Source: Clostridia bacterium
Lineage (GTDB): Bacteria > Bacillota > Clostridia > Oscillospirales > Acutalibacteraceae
Assembly: GCA_017428525.1 (NCBI GenBank)
Contig: JAFRQQ010000013.1
Coordinates: forward strand, 186,001-250,000
Direction: 5' to 3'
Length of the DNA stretch: 64,000 bases
The position numbers and the translations under genes are program-made. Positions 50,914 through 60,034 of this stretch are shown one piece after another (position 1 is the stretch's first letter; each line of letters begins with the position of its first letter). Below the pieces are notes generated by a model. The model had not been told where the DNA came from. It did not search any database and worked only from the letters and a program-made list of their open reading frames with translations.

Positions 50914-52364
50914 AATCTTGCCTCCGTTTTTCTTGTGTGGATTGCATTGATCAGTGTGCAGACCGTCATGGATACCGTCGCCACCAGCACCGCCGCGTAG
51001 GTTTCCGTCAGCCAGGAAGCGATCGGATAGCTGCCGGTGACCACCTTGAACACCGTCCAGCCGACTGCCGCAGCGCCGGTGAGCAGCATGCTGATGCAGG
51101 CGCCGGTTGATGTCGCCTTCTTTGAGAAGAAGCCGAAAATAATGACAATGAACAGCGCGCCTCTCAGGGAATAGGCGGAATACACGATATCCAGCACGTT
51201 ATGCTGATTCACAAGATAGATCGCGCCCAGACAGCAGATCACGCCGGAAACCGCGGTCGTGACTCTGGAAACGGCCATGACCTCTTTCTCCGGTGCGGCG
51301 GGCCGGATCCTCGCCTGATACAGGTCCTTGGTCAGCATCGTCCCCGCCGCGAGGATGATCGGCGACGCGGTCGAAAGGATCGCCGCGAGCTCCGCGGCCA
51401 GCACCAGACCGCCGACGATCGGCGGCAGGCCGAGCATCACGCTCGTGAGCGCCAGCTTGCCGTCCGTGACAACATTGCCGCTCAGATCCAGCAGAGTGCC
51501 CTGCGTCGACATCACCTTGCCGATGATACCGATCAGCGCGGTGAGCAGGCCGAAGGGCGCGGTCACAAGCGCCGTGTAGACGCAGGCTTTTCTCGCCGTG
51601 GGCACATCCTTCGAGGCGAGCACCGGCTGAATGCCGGCCTGCGCGGTGCAGGCGCCCAGAAGACTTGCGATCACCCAGGAGGACACCTTCGGGAAGCCGA
51701 TGGTCGTCATCGAGAAATAATGCCCGCCGGATTTGCTCTCCATTTCCGCAACGTCGGCGGTGAATCCCGTCCACCCGCCGAGCCGCGCAATCAGAATCAC
51801 CACGGCGACAAGGATGCCGATATACATAACGAATAAATGCATTGTATTGGTTTTGCTCACGGCCCGCATGCCGCCGACCAGCGTGTAAATCACAAAGATC
51901 AGGGTAAAGACCACGGCGGAGAGCCTGAAATCCAGGCCGAGCAGCGCCTGCCCGAATTTGCCGGCCGCGATGATCTGCGAAATCCCGACCGCCAGCATGA
52001 CCAGCACAAGCAGGATGCTGGAAACAGTCTGCGCGCTTTTGCCGAAGACGGTTTCAATGATCCCGGGGATCGTCATTTTCCCGATGTTGCGGTAGAGCTT
52101 TGCGAAGAAAAGCGCGAGGAACATCACGCCCAGGCCGTTCGCGATCGTATACCAGGCTCCGGAAATGCCGTAATTGAATCCGTACTCGGAAACGCCCGTC
52201 GTCGCAGTGCCGCCGAGCCATTCGCCGGCGGACGCGCACACGATCGCCACGACGCCGAGCTGCGCGCCGTGGAAATTCTTCGTATTGGATCCCTTCGCCG
52301 TCCTGAACCCGATGATCAGAGACAGCAGAAAGTAGGCAATGATGATAACAATCTGGAGCCACAT
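50910..52364 (-). CDS. Sodium:solute symporter family transporter
   Basis: This 484-residue membrane protein has about 13 hydrophobic segments and motifs of the SSS family (GIGFRTAK-like loop, SAGEWLGGTATTG, GGMRAVSKTNTMHLFV, and the ASPIILAAGTMLTKDLY segment near a sodium site). Family members carry sugars, proline, pantothenate or carboxylates with Na+. In this operon a small carboxylate that feeds the neighbouring acid-metabolism genes is a reasonable guess, but the sequence does not show it. It lies 15 bases after the CoA transferase B gene and overlaps the acyltransferase. Confidence 0.88.
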   Translation of the reverse strand: MWLQIVIIIAYFLLSLIIGFRTAKGSNTKNFHGAQLGVVAIVCASAGEWLGGTATTGVSEYGFNYGISGAWYTIANGLGVMFLALFFAKLYRNIGKMTIPGIIETVFGKSAQTVSSILLVLVMLAVGISQIIAAGKFGQALLGLDFRLSAVVFTLIFVIYTLVGGMRAVSKTNTMHLFVMYIGILVAVVILIARLGGWTGFTADVAEMESKSGGHYFSMTTIGFPKVSSWVIASLLGACTAQAGIQPVLASKDVPTARKACVYTALVTAPFGLLTALIGIIGKVMSTQGTLLDLSGNVVTDGKLALTSVMLGLPPIVGGLVLAAELAAILSTASPIILAAGTMLTKDLYQARIRPAAPEKEVMAVSRVTTAVSGVICCLGAIYLVNQHNVLDIVYSAYSLRGALFIVIIFGFFSKKATSTGACISMLLTGAAAVGWTVFKVVTGSYPIASWLTETYAAVLVATVSMTVCTLINAIHTRKTEARL

Positions 52365-52379
52365 ACAGTTATCCTCTTC

Positions 52380-53183
52380 TTATTTCTTCGTTTTGGGTTT
52401 GATAAAGATCTGCAGCGGGTCAATCTCGTTGCGAATGACGCGAATGACCTCGTCGGACGGGCCGTCCATCTCGACGGCGCTCGAAACGTCGATCTCAAAC
52501 CCTGTGTTTTCCTGCACGATTTCCGGCGATGAATAGGGATAATAGTACGCCAGATACATCTTTTTGGTTTCGTCGTTGAATTTCATGATCCCGAGGTCGG
52601 TCACGACCGCCTGCGGGCCGACGTCGCCCGGCAGACCGACGCGTTCTCTCCCGCCGGGGCCGTCCACCCAGCCCGGGCTGGTGACATAATCGACCTTCTC
52701 AATGAAGCGCCGTTTCTGATGCTGCATCATGAGGATCGTATTGCAGTAGGTCGCGATGCCGTTGGCCCCGCCGGAGCCGGTGAACCGGGTCTTCGGATGA
52801 TGATAATCGCCGATGCAGGTGGAATTCACATTCCCGTAGGGGTCGATCTGCGCGCCGCCGATGAACGCGATCATCCGTCTTTGCCCGTGCAGATACTCAT
52901 TGATTTCCAGCCCGACAAAACGCACATTCGGCCACTGCACGGTGCAGTGCGCCATGAAGCGGTTATCCGCCACGCTTCTGGGGACCTCGATGGGGTTGCA
53001 GTCCATCAGACCGCTCTCCACGATCAGATGGCAGGAGGGTTGGACGACCCTGGACGCCAGGGAGCCGCCGATCAGCGGCAGGCCGGTGCCGACGATCACG
53101 ATCTGATCCTCCTGAATCAGCTTTGCGATCGCATAGGCCTGCATTTCCTGCTTTGTATAGTTGAGTAAATCAATATCCTTCAC
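52380..53183 (-). CDS. CoA transferase subunit B (family I, GctB-like)
   Basis: This 267-residue protein pairs with the subunit A gene upstream. It contains VIVGTGLPLIGGSLASRV, a GLMDCNP loop and GGAQIDPYGNVNSTCIGD. FTGSGGANGIATYC, like the SGGANDxxS stretch of glutaconate CoA-transferase B, and VVTDLGIMKF also occur. A- and B-subunit enzymes of this type move CoA between two carboxylic acids. A Glu nucleophile is expected in subunit B; E57 in VESGLMD is a candidate. The substrate is not known from the sequence. It begins 27 bases after subunit A. Confidence 0.85.
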   Translation of the reverse strand: MKDIDLLNYTKQEMQAYAIAKLIQEDQIVIVGTGLPLIGGSLASRVVQPSCHLIVESGLMDCNPIEVPRSVADNRFMAHCTVQWPNVRFVGLEINEYLHGQRRMIAFIGGAQIDPYGNVNSTCIGDYHHPKTRFTGSGGANGIATYCNTILMMQHQKRRFIEKVDYVTSPGWVDGPGGRERVGLPGDVGPQAVVTDLGIMKFNDETKKMYLAYYYPYSSPEIVQENTGFEIDVSSAVEMDGPSDEVIRVIRNEIDPLQIFIKPKTKK

Positions 53184-53210
53184 GTTGCGCTCTCCATTCT
53201 TCCGCCGCTC

Positions 53211-54248
53211 TTATTCAGCCGACGCTGCGTAGCCGAGGCCCGGCACGTTTTTGAGCCCGATCAGCCTTGCGGCGCCGAGCTTGTCCAGCAGCGCGGCATG
53301 ATCCGGAACGCTGTAGACATACTTTTCCAGATAATCCACGAAGGTTTCGACCTGTTTCTCCGGATCGTACGCGATCCCCTTCTTCAGCGCTTCGGCCTGC
53401 AGTATCCGCGCGGCGTCTTCCGCGTCATAATATCTGGAAGCGCTGTCATATTCTCTGAGCGCGTCCACATCGTCGTCATAATAACCGTAGCACTGCGAGG
53501 GCCACGCGCCGTAGGGCGCATGCACCACCGCGTCCACACAGGCCCCGAAAATCCGGGGTCTGGTCGGATCGCGCCGGATATACTCGTTGCTGACGATTTC
53601 CTCGCACGTCACAATGGTCTTGCGGGACGCGACGGCCATATCCACATCGCCGAATTCATCGCCCTCGATGACGCAGGTCCCGTCGGGGGACGCCTGCTGC
53701 ACATGCAGAATCGCGCAGTCGATGCGCGGGATGGGCAGCGCGACGACCTGCTCGCCCGGAGAAAAGGGATTCTCGACGATCACGAGCTTCTCATTGTCCA
53801 GCGTCGGCTCGTTTGCCCGCACTTCCCGGCTGACGCCCCACATATTCACTAAATCGGAGCCCTGCATGAGCCGGATCGGCAGAAACGCAAGGCCGAGCGC
53901 CGCCGCATGAAACATCATCATGACGACGTCCATGGAGTAGTCCTCAAACAGGATTTTCCCCTGCTCGATCGCAGCGCGGTACCGTCTGAGCACATTGGAA
54001 AAACCGGAATTCGCCGTATAGCAATTGATAAAGATCCGGACCCTTCCTTCGCCGATCAGCAGATCCTGCTCGCCGCCGGCGGGGCCGCCCCAGAGCGTGA
54101 AATCCGTCTGCCCCTGGCGCAGGATCTCATGCACTGCGGCATAGGGCTTTCTGTTTGTCGTGAACCCGCTGAAGGAGAGCGTATCGCCGCTTTGCACAAA
54201 CCGCGATACCGCCTGCTGCATGGTCATGATCTTTGAAGCTGCCGCCAT
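53211..54248 (-). CDS. CoA transferase subunit A (family I, GctA-like)
   Basis: This 345-residue protein begins with MTMQQAVSRFVQSGDTLSFSGF, typical of CoA transferase A subunits. It continues with GGPAGGEQDLLIGEGRVRIFI, GSDLVNMW and a long helical C-terminus. Together with the next gene it should form an A2B2 enzyme that activates a carboxylic acid by CoA exchange. Nearby are a C-C bond lyase and an acyltransferase, so the acyl-CoA could be used for sugar acylation or cleaved. The ATG at 54248 is preferred over an upstream ATG, since GGGTGG lies before it. Confidence 0.85.
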   Translation of the reverse strand: MAAASKIMTMQQAVSRFVQSGDTLSFSGFTTNRKPYAAVHEILRQGQTDFTLWGGPAGGEQDLLIGEGRVRIFINCYTANSGFSNVLRRYRAAIEQGKILFEDYSMDVVMMMFHAAALGLAFLPIRLMQGSDLVNMWGVSREVRANEPTLDNEKLVIVENPFSPGEQVVALPIPRIDCAILHVQQASPDGTCVIEGDEFGDVDMAVASRKTIVTCEEIVSNEYIRRDPTRPRIFGACVDAVVHAPYGAWPSQCYGYYDDDVDALREYDSASRYYDAEDAARILQAEALKKGIAYDPEKQVETFVDYLEKYVYSVPDHAALLDKLGAARLIGLKNVPGLGYAASAE

Positions 54249-54304
54249 TTTAACCACCCACAAACTGTTTATTCTTGCGCCGGCAATTGCCGCCGGAATC
54301 GGAA

Positions 54305-55438
54305 TTATTCAAACAAATCCTTATACTTTGATTCATCCTCGATCACGCCGTACGCTTTTGCGCGCATGACGATCTTTTCCGCCCAGCAGCGATGCGGCCC
54401 GATTTCATTCATCTTGTTGCCGCTGCTGCTCTTGACCACGCCGCCGCTCGTGCCGAGCACCTGCACCGCGTCGTCATAGACCTCCTTGGTCACGGCGAGC
54501 ATCCCGTTGACATACGGGATATGCGTCGGGTGAATGATGGTCTTGCCGATGAAGCCGTTGGCGCGGTCGAGCATCAGCTCGCGCAGCAGGCCGTCCACCG
54601 CGTCGTTGATCAGCGTCTGCTGTTTAAACAGCGAGCGGTTGATCGACTGCGGCGCGTCTTCGAATTTCATATCCTTTGTGGCGCGGAAATACTCCCACAC
54701 CGGGCCGGAAATGCTGTAATCATTGTGCCGGGAAAAGACGTTGAGCACATCCTTCAGGCAATCGGCGACGGTCATGATATCATAGATTGTATAGTTGACG
54801 CCGCGGCGCATGCCGAACACGGAAGACCAGTCCGTGCCGCCCACGCGCACATTCAGCACCAGCTCCCTGTGCCGGTCCAGAATCTCCTTGACGCCCATCA
54901 GCTCGGGCACGCGCGTTTCCAGATAGGCCATCTCTTTGCTTTCGAGGATCGGCATGCCGTAGATGATCTCGCCGAACTGCCGGTTCAATGCTTCCAGATG
55001 CTCAAAATAGGCCTCGCCGACCTCCACGTTGAACTTCGGGAAATTGAACGCCGTGACCAGATGGATATGCTCCGGGCGCAGCATGGCGGAAAAATGCCGG
55101 AACTGCGCCAGATTGCGCACGCGGAAGATGATGAGCGGGATCTCGTCATACCGGATCGTGCCCTGCGCCAGCTCGGCGTTGAGCGCGTCGAGCAGGCGGA
55201 TCACATTCTGCTCCGCCTCCGGCACGAGCTCTTCCCTGCAGGCGTCCTCAAAGCACATGACCATCGAGGTCAGGCCGGGATATTTCTTTGTGAGGATCGG
55301 CTGCAGAAAATCCTTGGTGCCCGGCATATACATCGTGGCGCCCAGGCAGTAACGCAGCATCTCCCTGTCGGTATATTTATCGAAATGGATCGGTTCCAGC
55401 ACAAATTTCGAACTTGGCTGATAGGCGTGGTGTCTCAA
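54305..55438 (-). CDS. HpcH/HpaI-like C-C bond lyase (citrate lyase-related TIM barrel)
   Basis: This 377-residue protein is most like the C-C_Bond_Lyase group of the CitE/HpcH family (YTDREMLRYCLGATMYMPGT; PGLTSMVMCFEDAC; VGGTDWSSVFG; IIHPTHIPYVNGM). Members cleave or form carbon-carbon bonds in 2-hydroxy or 3-hydroxy acyl-CoA or free acids. This clade is best known from tellurium-resistance-type (ter) biosynthetic loci next to ATP-grasp enzymes. Here it also sits beside ATP-grasp genes but without ter genes. The start codon looks like TTG at 55438, with AAGGAGATC upstream. It precedes the CoA transferase pair by 56 bases. Confidence 0.82.
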   Translation of the reverse strand: MRHHAYQPSSKFVLEPIHFDKYTDREMLRYCLGATMYMPGTKDFLQPILTKKYPGLTSMVMCFEDACREELVPEAEQNVIRLLDALNAELAQGTIRYDEIPLIIFRVRNLAQFRHFSAMLRPEHIHLVTAFNFPKFNVEVGEAYFEHLEALNRQFGEIIYGMPILESKEMAYLETRVPELMGVKEILDRHRELVLNVRVGGTDWSSVFGMRRGVNYTIYDIMTVADCLKDVLNVFSRHNDYSISGPVWEYFRATKDMKFEDAPQSINRSLFKQQTLINDAVDGLLRELMLDRANGFIGKTIIHPTHIPYVNGMLAVTKEVYDDAVQVLGTSGGVVKSSSGNKMNEIGPHRCWAEKIVMRAKAYGVIEDESKYKDLFE

Positions 55439-55457
55439 GATGCTTGATCTCCTTTTA

Positions 55458-56588
55458 TTATTTGGATTCCTGCCACCAGAACTCTTTGTCGAGCTTCCAG
55501 CCGATCAGATCCTCGAAGTCCTTCTTCATGCCGCGTTTTCTGAAGAGCTGCCACATGAAGTTGCCGCTGTGATTGCCTTCCATGATGCACCAGCCCTTTT
55601 TGGACAGCGCGAAATCCCAGCCAATATAGCCGAACATCGGGAGCCTGCGCGCGCATTCCGCGCTCATCTCCTTAAGCTCCTCCCATTGCGGGATCCGGAA
55701 GCCCAGAATCTGCTGATGCGTGTCGGGATGATACGCCCACTCTTCGCCCGACTGCGTCATGCCGACGGTGTCGACAATTCCCGTTTCCGCATCCACGCCC
55801 GCGATCAGAGAGCCGAAAAGCGAGCTGGTAAGGAAATGCCCGTCGCGCCCGATTTTGAACCAGGGCTGATAGATTTTGACCTCGCCGTTGATCAGCAGGG
55901 TCGGCACGCGGATGCTGTTGACCGATGCCGGATGGAAAACCGCCAGCTCGTCCGCCTGATCGATCAGCTCCTCGATGACGACGGATTCCTGATCGCCGTG
56001 CAGATACTTCTCCTGGCTGCTTCTGCTCTCGCTGAGCAGATTGCGGTAAAACGCCTCCAACTGTGCCTCATTCAGCCCGGCGACGCCGGTTTTGTAAACG
56101 CCCTTGCCGCCGCTCATGACCGTCGGCTTGACGACGAATTCGCTGTGCTTGCCGGCAAACGCCTTGAAAATCGGATAATCCGCATCCGAATTGCAGATGA
56201 TCACGTCGCGGTCATATTCCTTCGTGAACAGCTGATAGGTTTCATATTTATTTGACAGCAGATGCGCGTCTTCTTTCTTGCTGATGTGATCGATATACTG
56301 CAGCCTTAACCGGAAGGTCATGTAGGACTGCTTTTCCTCATGGCTCTTCTCGGCGAAATGATAGTAGAAATATTCCTCATAGGTGCAGCCGTAGACCCAG
56401 TAATGATAGATCGTCAGATACACGGTATCCTCGATCTCCTGCGCGGAGGCGTCCGGCATCATATCCCGGACATAATCCGTCAGAAACTGAAACATCGGCG
56501 CATTGTAATACTTTTTCTTTTCCTCTGCGATCTCTTTCGCGATCGCGATCATTTCATCTCTGTTTTCGGTGATGGCGATTGTATTCAT
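55458..56588 (-). CDS. ATP-grasp ligase, sugar-transfer-associated type (first of three)
   Basis: This 376-residue protein has the ATP-grasp fold: the lid and Lys region FVVKPTVMSGGKGVYKTG, VVIEELIDQADELAVFHP and the C-terminal metal site GYIGWDFALSKKGWCIMEGNHSGN with its Asp/Glu/Asn. This resembles the ATPgrasp_ST family, seen beside polysaccharide genes. ATP-grasp enzymes join a carboxylate to an amine or other nucleophile through an acyl phosphate. The ATG at 56588 begins a helical N-terminal extension of about 120 residues that precedes the ATP-grasp core. It lies 19 bases before the C-C lyase. Confidence 0.85.
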   Translation of the reverse strand: MNTIAITENRDEMIAIAKEIAEEKKKYYNAPMFQFLTDYVRDMMPDASAQEIEDTVYLTIYHYWVYGCTYEEYFYYHFAEKSHEEKQSYMTFRLRLQYIDHISKKEDAHLLSNKYETYQLFTKEYDRDVIICNSDADYPIFKAFAGKHSEFVVKPTVMSGGKGVYKTGVAGLNEAQLEAFYRNLLSESRSSQEKYLHGDQESVVIEELIDQADELAVFHPASVNSIRVPTLLINGEVKIYQPWFKIGRDGHFLTSSLFGSLIAGVDAETGIVDTVGMTQSGEEWAYHPDTHQQILGFRIPQWEELKEMSAECARRLPMFGYIGWDFALSKKGWCIMEGNHSGNFMWQLFRKRGMKKDFEDLIGWKLDKEFWWQESK

Positions 56589-56653
56589 GCTGTGACTTCC
56601 TTTCCGTTTCTTTTCAGGAGATCCCGCTTTTTGCGCAGCCGGATCACGCTGTA

Positions 56654-57826
56654 TTACCAATCTCTGGTCTCAAAGGCGCGCAGATTGTATTTGTTTTTCC
56701 GGAACGGGAAAAACGGTTCCAGATTTCGGACCTGCCCGTGGCTGTTGATCTCAAGGATCTGAAAGCCCGTGTCGGTCGGGATAATATCCATCACAAGATA
56801 TGGCGTCATGGCCAGATGCGCGCAAACACGTTTGACCAGATCCTTCAGCTCCTGCAGCCGCGGCAGGGTCAGCGCTTCCAGATCGGCGCCGGTATCGGGA
56901 TGGAACTTTGCATCCTTGCGCCGGATGATGCCCTCCGCGTCGCCGGAGCGGAGCAGCGGACGGAACAACCGGCCGGTTTCGAGATCCACGCCGCAATAGA
57001 TGCAGCCGTCATAATCCGACACAAGACCCGTCGCCGCGGTGCCCAGCCGGAGCATAATCGCCGTGATCTGCGGCCCGTCCGTTTTATCGAAGACGGAAAC
57101 CGTGCGCAGCACGGCAAAGCTCTGCGCGCCGCAGGCGTCCCGGAACACCTTGTGCGGAATCCCGAACGCGGTCAGCAGATAATGATCGAGCGATGCGAGC
57201 AGCGCCTTCACTCCGTTTTCATCGGTTTTCTCACTGTTGATCAGATAGCCGCCGTCCGCCGCTTCGATCTTGAAAAAGCCTTTTCCGTGGCCGCCCACGC
57301 AGGATTTCAGCACGATCGGTTCCTTTTGCAGAATCGAAAGCACGTCGTCCGCGGTTCCGTAGCGCTGCAGACCGGCGTCCATCGGGATCATCGCGCCGTT
57401 TTCAATAAAGAAATAGTGGCGGGGCATCGCATCCCGAAACGCACTGAGCACATAGTAGGTGGTCAGCTTGTAATCGAACCACTTGATCAGCAGGCTGTTT
57501 TTACTGTAATTCTTCGGGCTGTAGAAATCGAAATCGGAGATATAGTCGTTATAGTTTTCTTTCGTCAGACCGTACCATCCCGTCTTGAAGGTCGGGATGC
57601 CGCGCTCGTAATACCACGCTTTATCCGCCTGCGCTACGCCGGTATCCGCGAAATAATCATCCGTGTATTCCTCGGCAAGGCGCGCATAGCGAAACGGCAC
57701 GATACCGTTGCGCGCGGCGAGCTGATAAAAATGTATGTATGCTTCCGCGCGTTCCGGCGAATCGCCGGCCTTCTGCAGATACCGTTTCAGGCTTTCCTGC
57801 ATCGCGCGCTCATTCGGTTCGTTCAT
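56654..57826 (-). CDS. ATP-grasp ligase, sugar-transfer-associated type (second of three)
   Basis: This 390-residue protein is clearly related to the ATP-grasp type above but diverged. ATP-grasp elements are IVLKSCVGGHGKGFFKIEA, the Tyr/Asp loop GLVSDYDGCIYCGVDLETG and the end motif VMDIIPTDTGFQILEINSHGQV, with Asp/Glu/Asn for metal. The N-terminal 110 residues are helical. Two neighbouring copies with separate specificity suggest two successive ligation steps, or ligation to two acceptors. Its start overlaps the U32-like gene by 4 bases. Confidence 0.85.
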   Translation of the reverse strand: MNEPNERAMQESLKRYLQKAGDSPERAEAYIHFYQLAARNGIVPFRYARLAEEYTDDYFADTGVAQADKAWYYERGIPTFKTGWYGLTKENYNDYISDFDFYSPKNYSKNSLLIKWFDYKLTTYYVLSAFRDAMPRHYFFIENGAMIPMDAGLQRYGTADDVLSILQKEPIVLKSCVGGHGKGFFKIEAADGGYLINSEKTDENGVKALLASLDHYLLTAFGIPHKVFRDACGAQSFAVLRTVSVFDKTDGPQITAIMLRLGTAATGLVSDYDGCIYCGVDLETGRLFRPLLRSGDAEGIIRRKDAKFHPDTGADLEALTLPRLQELKDLVKRVCAHLAMTPYLVMDIIPTDTGFQILEINSHGQVRNLEPFFPFRKNKYNLRAFETRDW

Positions 57827-58725
57827 ACCAGACTGCCTTTCGGGCTCCAGATCGCTTCCGGATAGTATTCATCGATCATGCGTTTGACCAGCACGCACTG
57901 CTTCGCGCGCTTGCGCGCGTCGTCCTCGGTGCTGTCCCAGCTGTGGGTCTGCGCCACGGAGCCGCCGGTCTTGAGATAAATCGGCGCGGCCACGCGGATC
58001 ATCTCCGGCACCTCGTAGTGACGGATGAAGCCGCCGGTGGACTTCGGATTCTCGGTGTGCAGATCCAGCGGAATATCGATCGCCTGCCGCAGCGCCGCCA
58101 TCATCTGCAGCTGAATATCGCGCACGGGGTTGAGGGAATCCGCGCCGATCGTTTCCAGGAGCTTTGCAGCGCAGGGATTGCCGTGGCCCGCGTGCGCGGA
58201 GAGCTTGAAGTGACAGCTTGCGGAAATCTCGCCGGCCTTGCGCATCTCATTCAGGATCCACAGGCAGCCCTCGTCATACACAAGGAAGCCGTGGCAGCCG
58301 AGCCGGTCGGCGCGCTTGACGTCCTCGATCGCACGCACGATTTGCTCCTGCCCGCGCAGGCGATAGCCCATGCGCACACCCTCTTCGGTGTGGACGGAGG
58401 CGGAGGTGTCGGTCGTCGCGCGCGGGCCGATGGCCAGAATCAGATCGGTTTCCCACTTGTGCGCAAGCTCCACCATTTTGCCGATTTCTTCGTCCGTCAG
58501 GCGCATGACGCCCTGCGTCTGGGTCACGCGATGCAGATACAGCCCGTAGCTGTCCATCGCCTCCAGCAGCGCTTTCATCACCTTCGGCCCCTGAATGCCG
58601 GGCACCTCAAAGCGGTACTGCCCGCCGTCGGGAAAGCGCTTTTCCGAGGTCGGCAGATCATAGGCATCCCCGCCGGGCAGGCCGATCGACTTCAAAAACT
58701 CTCTGGTCTTGTCCATGCTGTTCAT
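57823..58725 (-). CDS. TIM-barrel protein, possibly U32-peptidase-like, unknown substrate
   Basis: This 300-residue protein reads as an alpha/beta barrel: YRFEVPGIQGPKVMKALLEA, LILAIGPRATTDTSAS, LGCHGFLVYDEGCLWIL, SCHFKLSAHAGHGNP and DIPLDLHTENP. It resembles U32-family TIM barrels in general layout, but I cannot confirm the family. No secretion signal is present. The ATG at 58725 is chosen for AGAAGGAGA 8 bases upstream; a TTG at 58749 is in frame but not needed. It lies between MmgE/PrpD and an ATP-grasp gene in the acid module. Its role is unknown and may be a lyase or aldolase step. Confidence 0.7.
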   Translation of the reverse strand: MNSMDKTREFLKSIGLPGGDAYDLPTSEKRFPDGGQYRFEVPGIQGPKVMKALLEAMDSYGLYLHRVTQTQGVMRLTDEEIGKMVELAHKWETDLILAIGPRATTDTSASVHTEEGVRMGYRLRGQEQIVRAIEDVKRADRLGCHGFLVYDEGCLWILNEMRKAGEISASCHFKLSAHAGHGNPCAAKLLETIGADSLNPVRDIQLQMMAALRQAIDIPLDLHTENPKSTGGFIRHYEVPEMIRVAAPIYLKTGGSVAQTHSWDSTEDDARKRAKQCVLVKRMIDEYYPEAIWSPKGSLV

Positions 58726-58764
58726 ATGCGTTGTCTCCTTCTGATTCAAGGCTCTTTTTTATCG

Positions 58765-60021
58765 TCAGGACCGGCGGCACGCGGCCGCATAAGCCGCCAG
58801 CATCCGGTGCTTTTCTGCAAGTTCTTCTTCCGTCATCGGGTTTTCCGGCTCGCCCTTCGCGTAATCCACGCGGCAGGTGCGCTCGGCGCCGTCCGCAAAC
58901 CGGAGCGTTACGACGGCCACGCGCTTTTGCGGGCTCTCTGCGGTCAGCGCCGGATCTTCCTCCACGGCGACCTTCTGCGCAAGCGCGACGACCCTGTCAT
59001 CCAGCGGCTCAAACACCGACAGATCCGCGCGCCCGTAGAGCAGGCCCGCTGCCACGGCGTAAGGCGTGCTCAGCTTTGCCGACGCAACCCCCTGAATCGC
59101 CGTATGGTCATGCCCCTTGACGCCGAGCCGATAGGTCCGCACCGCAATCTGCTCGACTGCTTCAACGTCCAGCCCGTCATGCAGCCGGATCGCCGCTTCC
59201 ACCGCGGAATGGCTGTGGCGGCAGGAGGCATAGGGCTTGACGTAGATCCGCTCAATTTCATAATACTCCGCCCGGCCGGTCAGTTTTTCCGCATCGAACT
59301 GATCCGCAAAAGTCTTGAAGAACCCGCGCTCGCCGCCGAGCAGATCGTCCGGCGTGCGATACGCCGTCAGACCCATCTGCGCTGCGGTCAGACCGTCCAT
59401 GGCGGCTCTGCCGACGTTGTAGGGCTTGAGTTCGGAGCCCTGCTCCTGCATTTCGAGCATACCGGCCGCGCTGCCCGCCGCGCAGGCGAGCACCCGGCAC
59501 AGCTGCGTTTTGTCCATGCCGAGGGCAAACGCGACGCCGACGGCCGCGCCGATCGTGCCGCAGGTGCCGGCCGCGTGATAGCCGCGGTTCTTGTGCGACG
59601 GCTGCATGGCGATCGCCGCCCGGCAGGCCGCTTCATAGCCCATGACGACGCCCCTGTTGAAGCGCGCGTCCGCCACGGCAAACTCGTCCGCCGCCGCTTT
59701 GACGGCGGAAATCACCGGCGCGCCGAGGTGGATCATGGCGAACCGCTGCCCGTCGTCCAGCTCGAGCGCGTGCGCGTTGAATCCGTTGATGAGCGCCGCG
59801 GTTTTGCCGTCGGTCTTTTTCGGATAACCGATCAGCTCCGCGCTCCCGTCCGGCAGCACGGCGAGCAACGCCGCCCAGCGCTCCCTGTTTTTCACAGCGC
59901 CGGCGGCCGTCACGGCCAGATAGTCCCGACGGCAGGCGTCCGCTTTTTTCAAAACGTCGTCCGGGATCTCCGCTGCCTTCGCAAGCAGCGCCTCCGCGAA
60001 CATCTGCGTAATCTTCGGCAT
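58765..60021 (-). CDS. MmgE/PrpD family protein (2-methylcitrate dehydratase/cis-aconitate decarboxylase-like)
   Basis: This 418-residue protein has the MmgE/PrpD fold. Marks are NGFNAHALELDDGQRFAMIHLGA (key ELDDG), GYEAACRAAIAM, GTCGTIGAAVGVAFALGMD, LKPYNVGRAAMDGL, KPYASCRHSHSAVEAA and the late beta-domain. Known members dehydrate 2-methylcitrate, decarboxylate cis-aconitate to itaconate or act on related acids, so the substrate is probably a tri- or dicarboxylate. It starts 13 bases after the hydroxyacid dehydrogenase gene. It is rare to see this family inside a polysaccharide operon. Confidence 0.9.
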   Translation of the reverse strand: MPKITQMFAEALLAKAAEIPDDVLKKADACRRDYLAVTAAGAVKNRERWAALLAVLPDGSAELIGYPKKTDGKTAALINGFNAHALELDDGQRFAMIHLGAPVISAVKAAADEFAVADARFNRGVVMGYEAACRAAIAMQPSHKNRGYHAAGTCGTIGAAVGVAFALGMDKTQLCRVLACAAGSAAGMLEMQEQGSELKPYNVGRAAMDGLTAAQMGLTAYRTPDDLLGGERGFFKTFADQFDAEKLTGRAEYYEIERIYVKPYASCRHSHSAVEAAIRLHDGLDVEAVEQIAVRTYRLGVKGHDHTAIQGVASAKLSTPYAVAAGLLYGRADLSVFEPLDDRVVALAQKVAVEEDPALTAESPQKRVAVVTLRFADGAERTCRVDYAKGEPENPMTEEELAEKHRMLAAYAAACRRS

Positions 60022-60034
60022 ACTTTCTCCTGTT

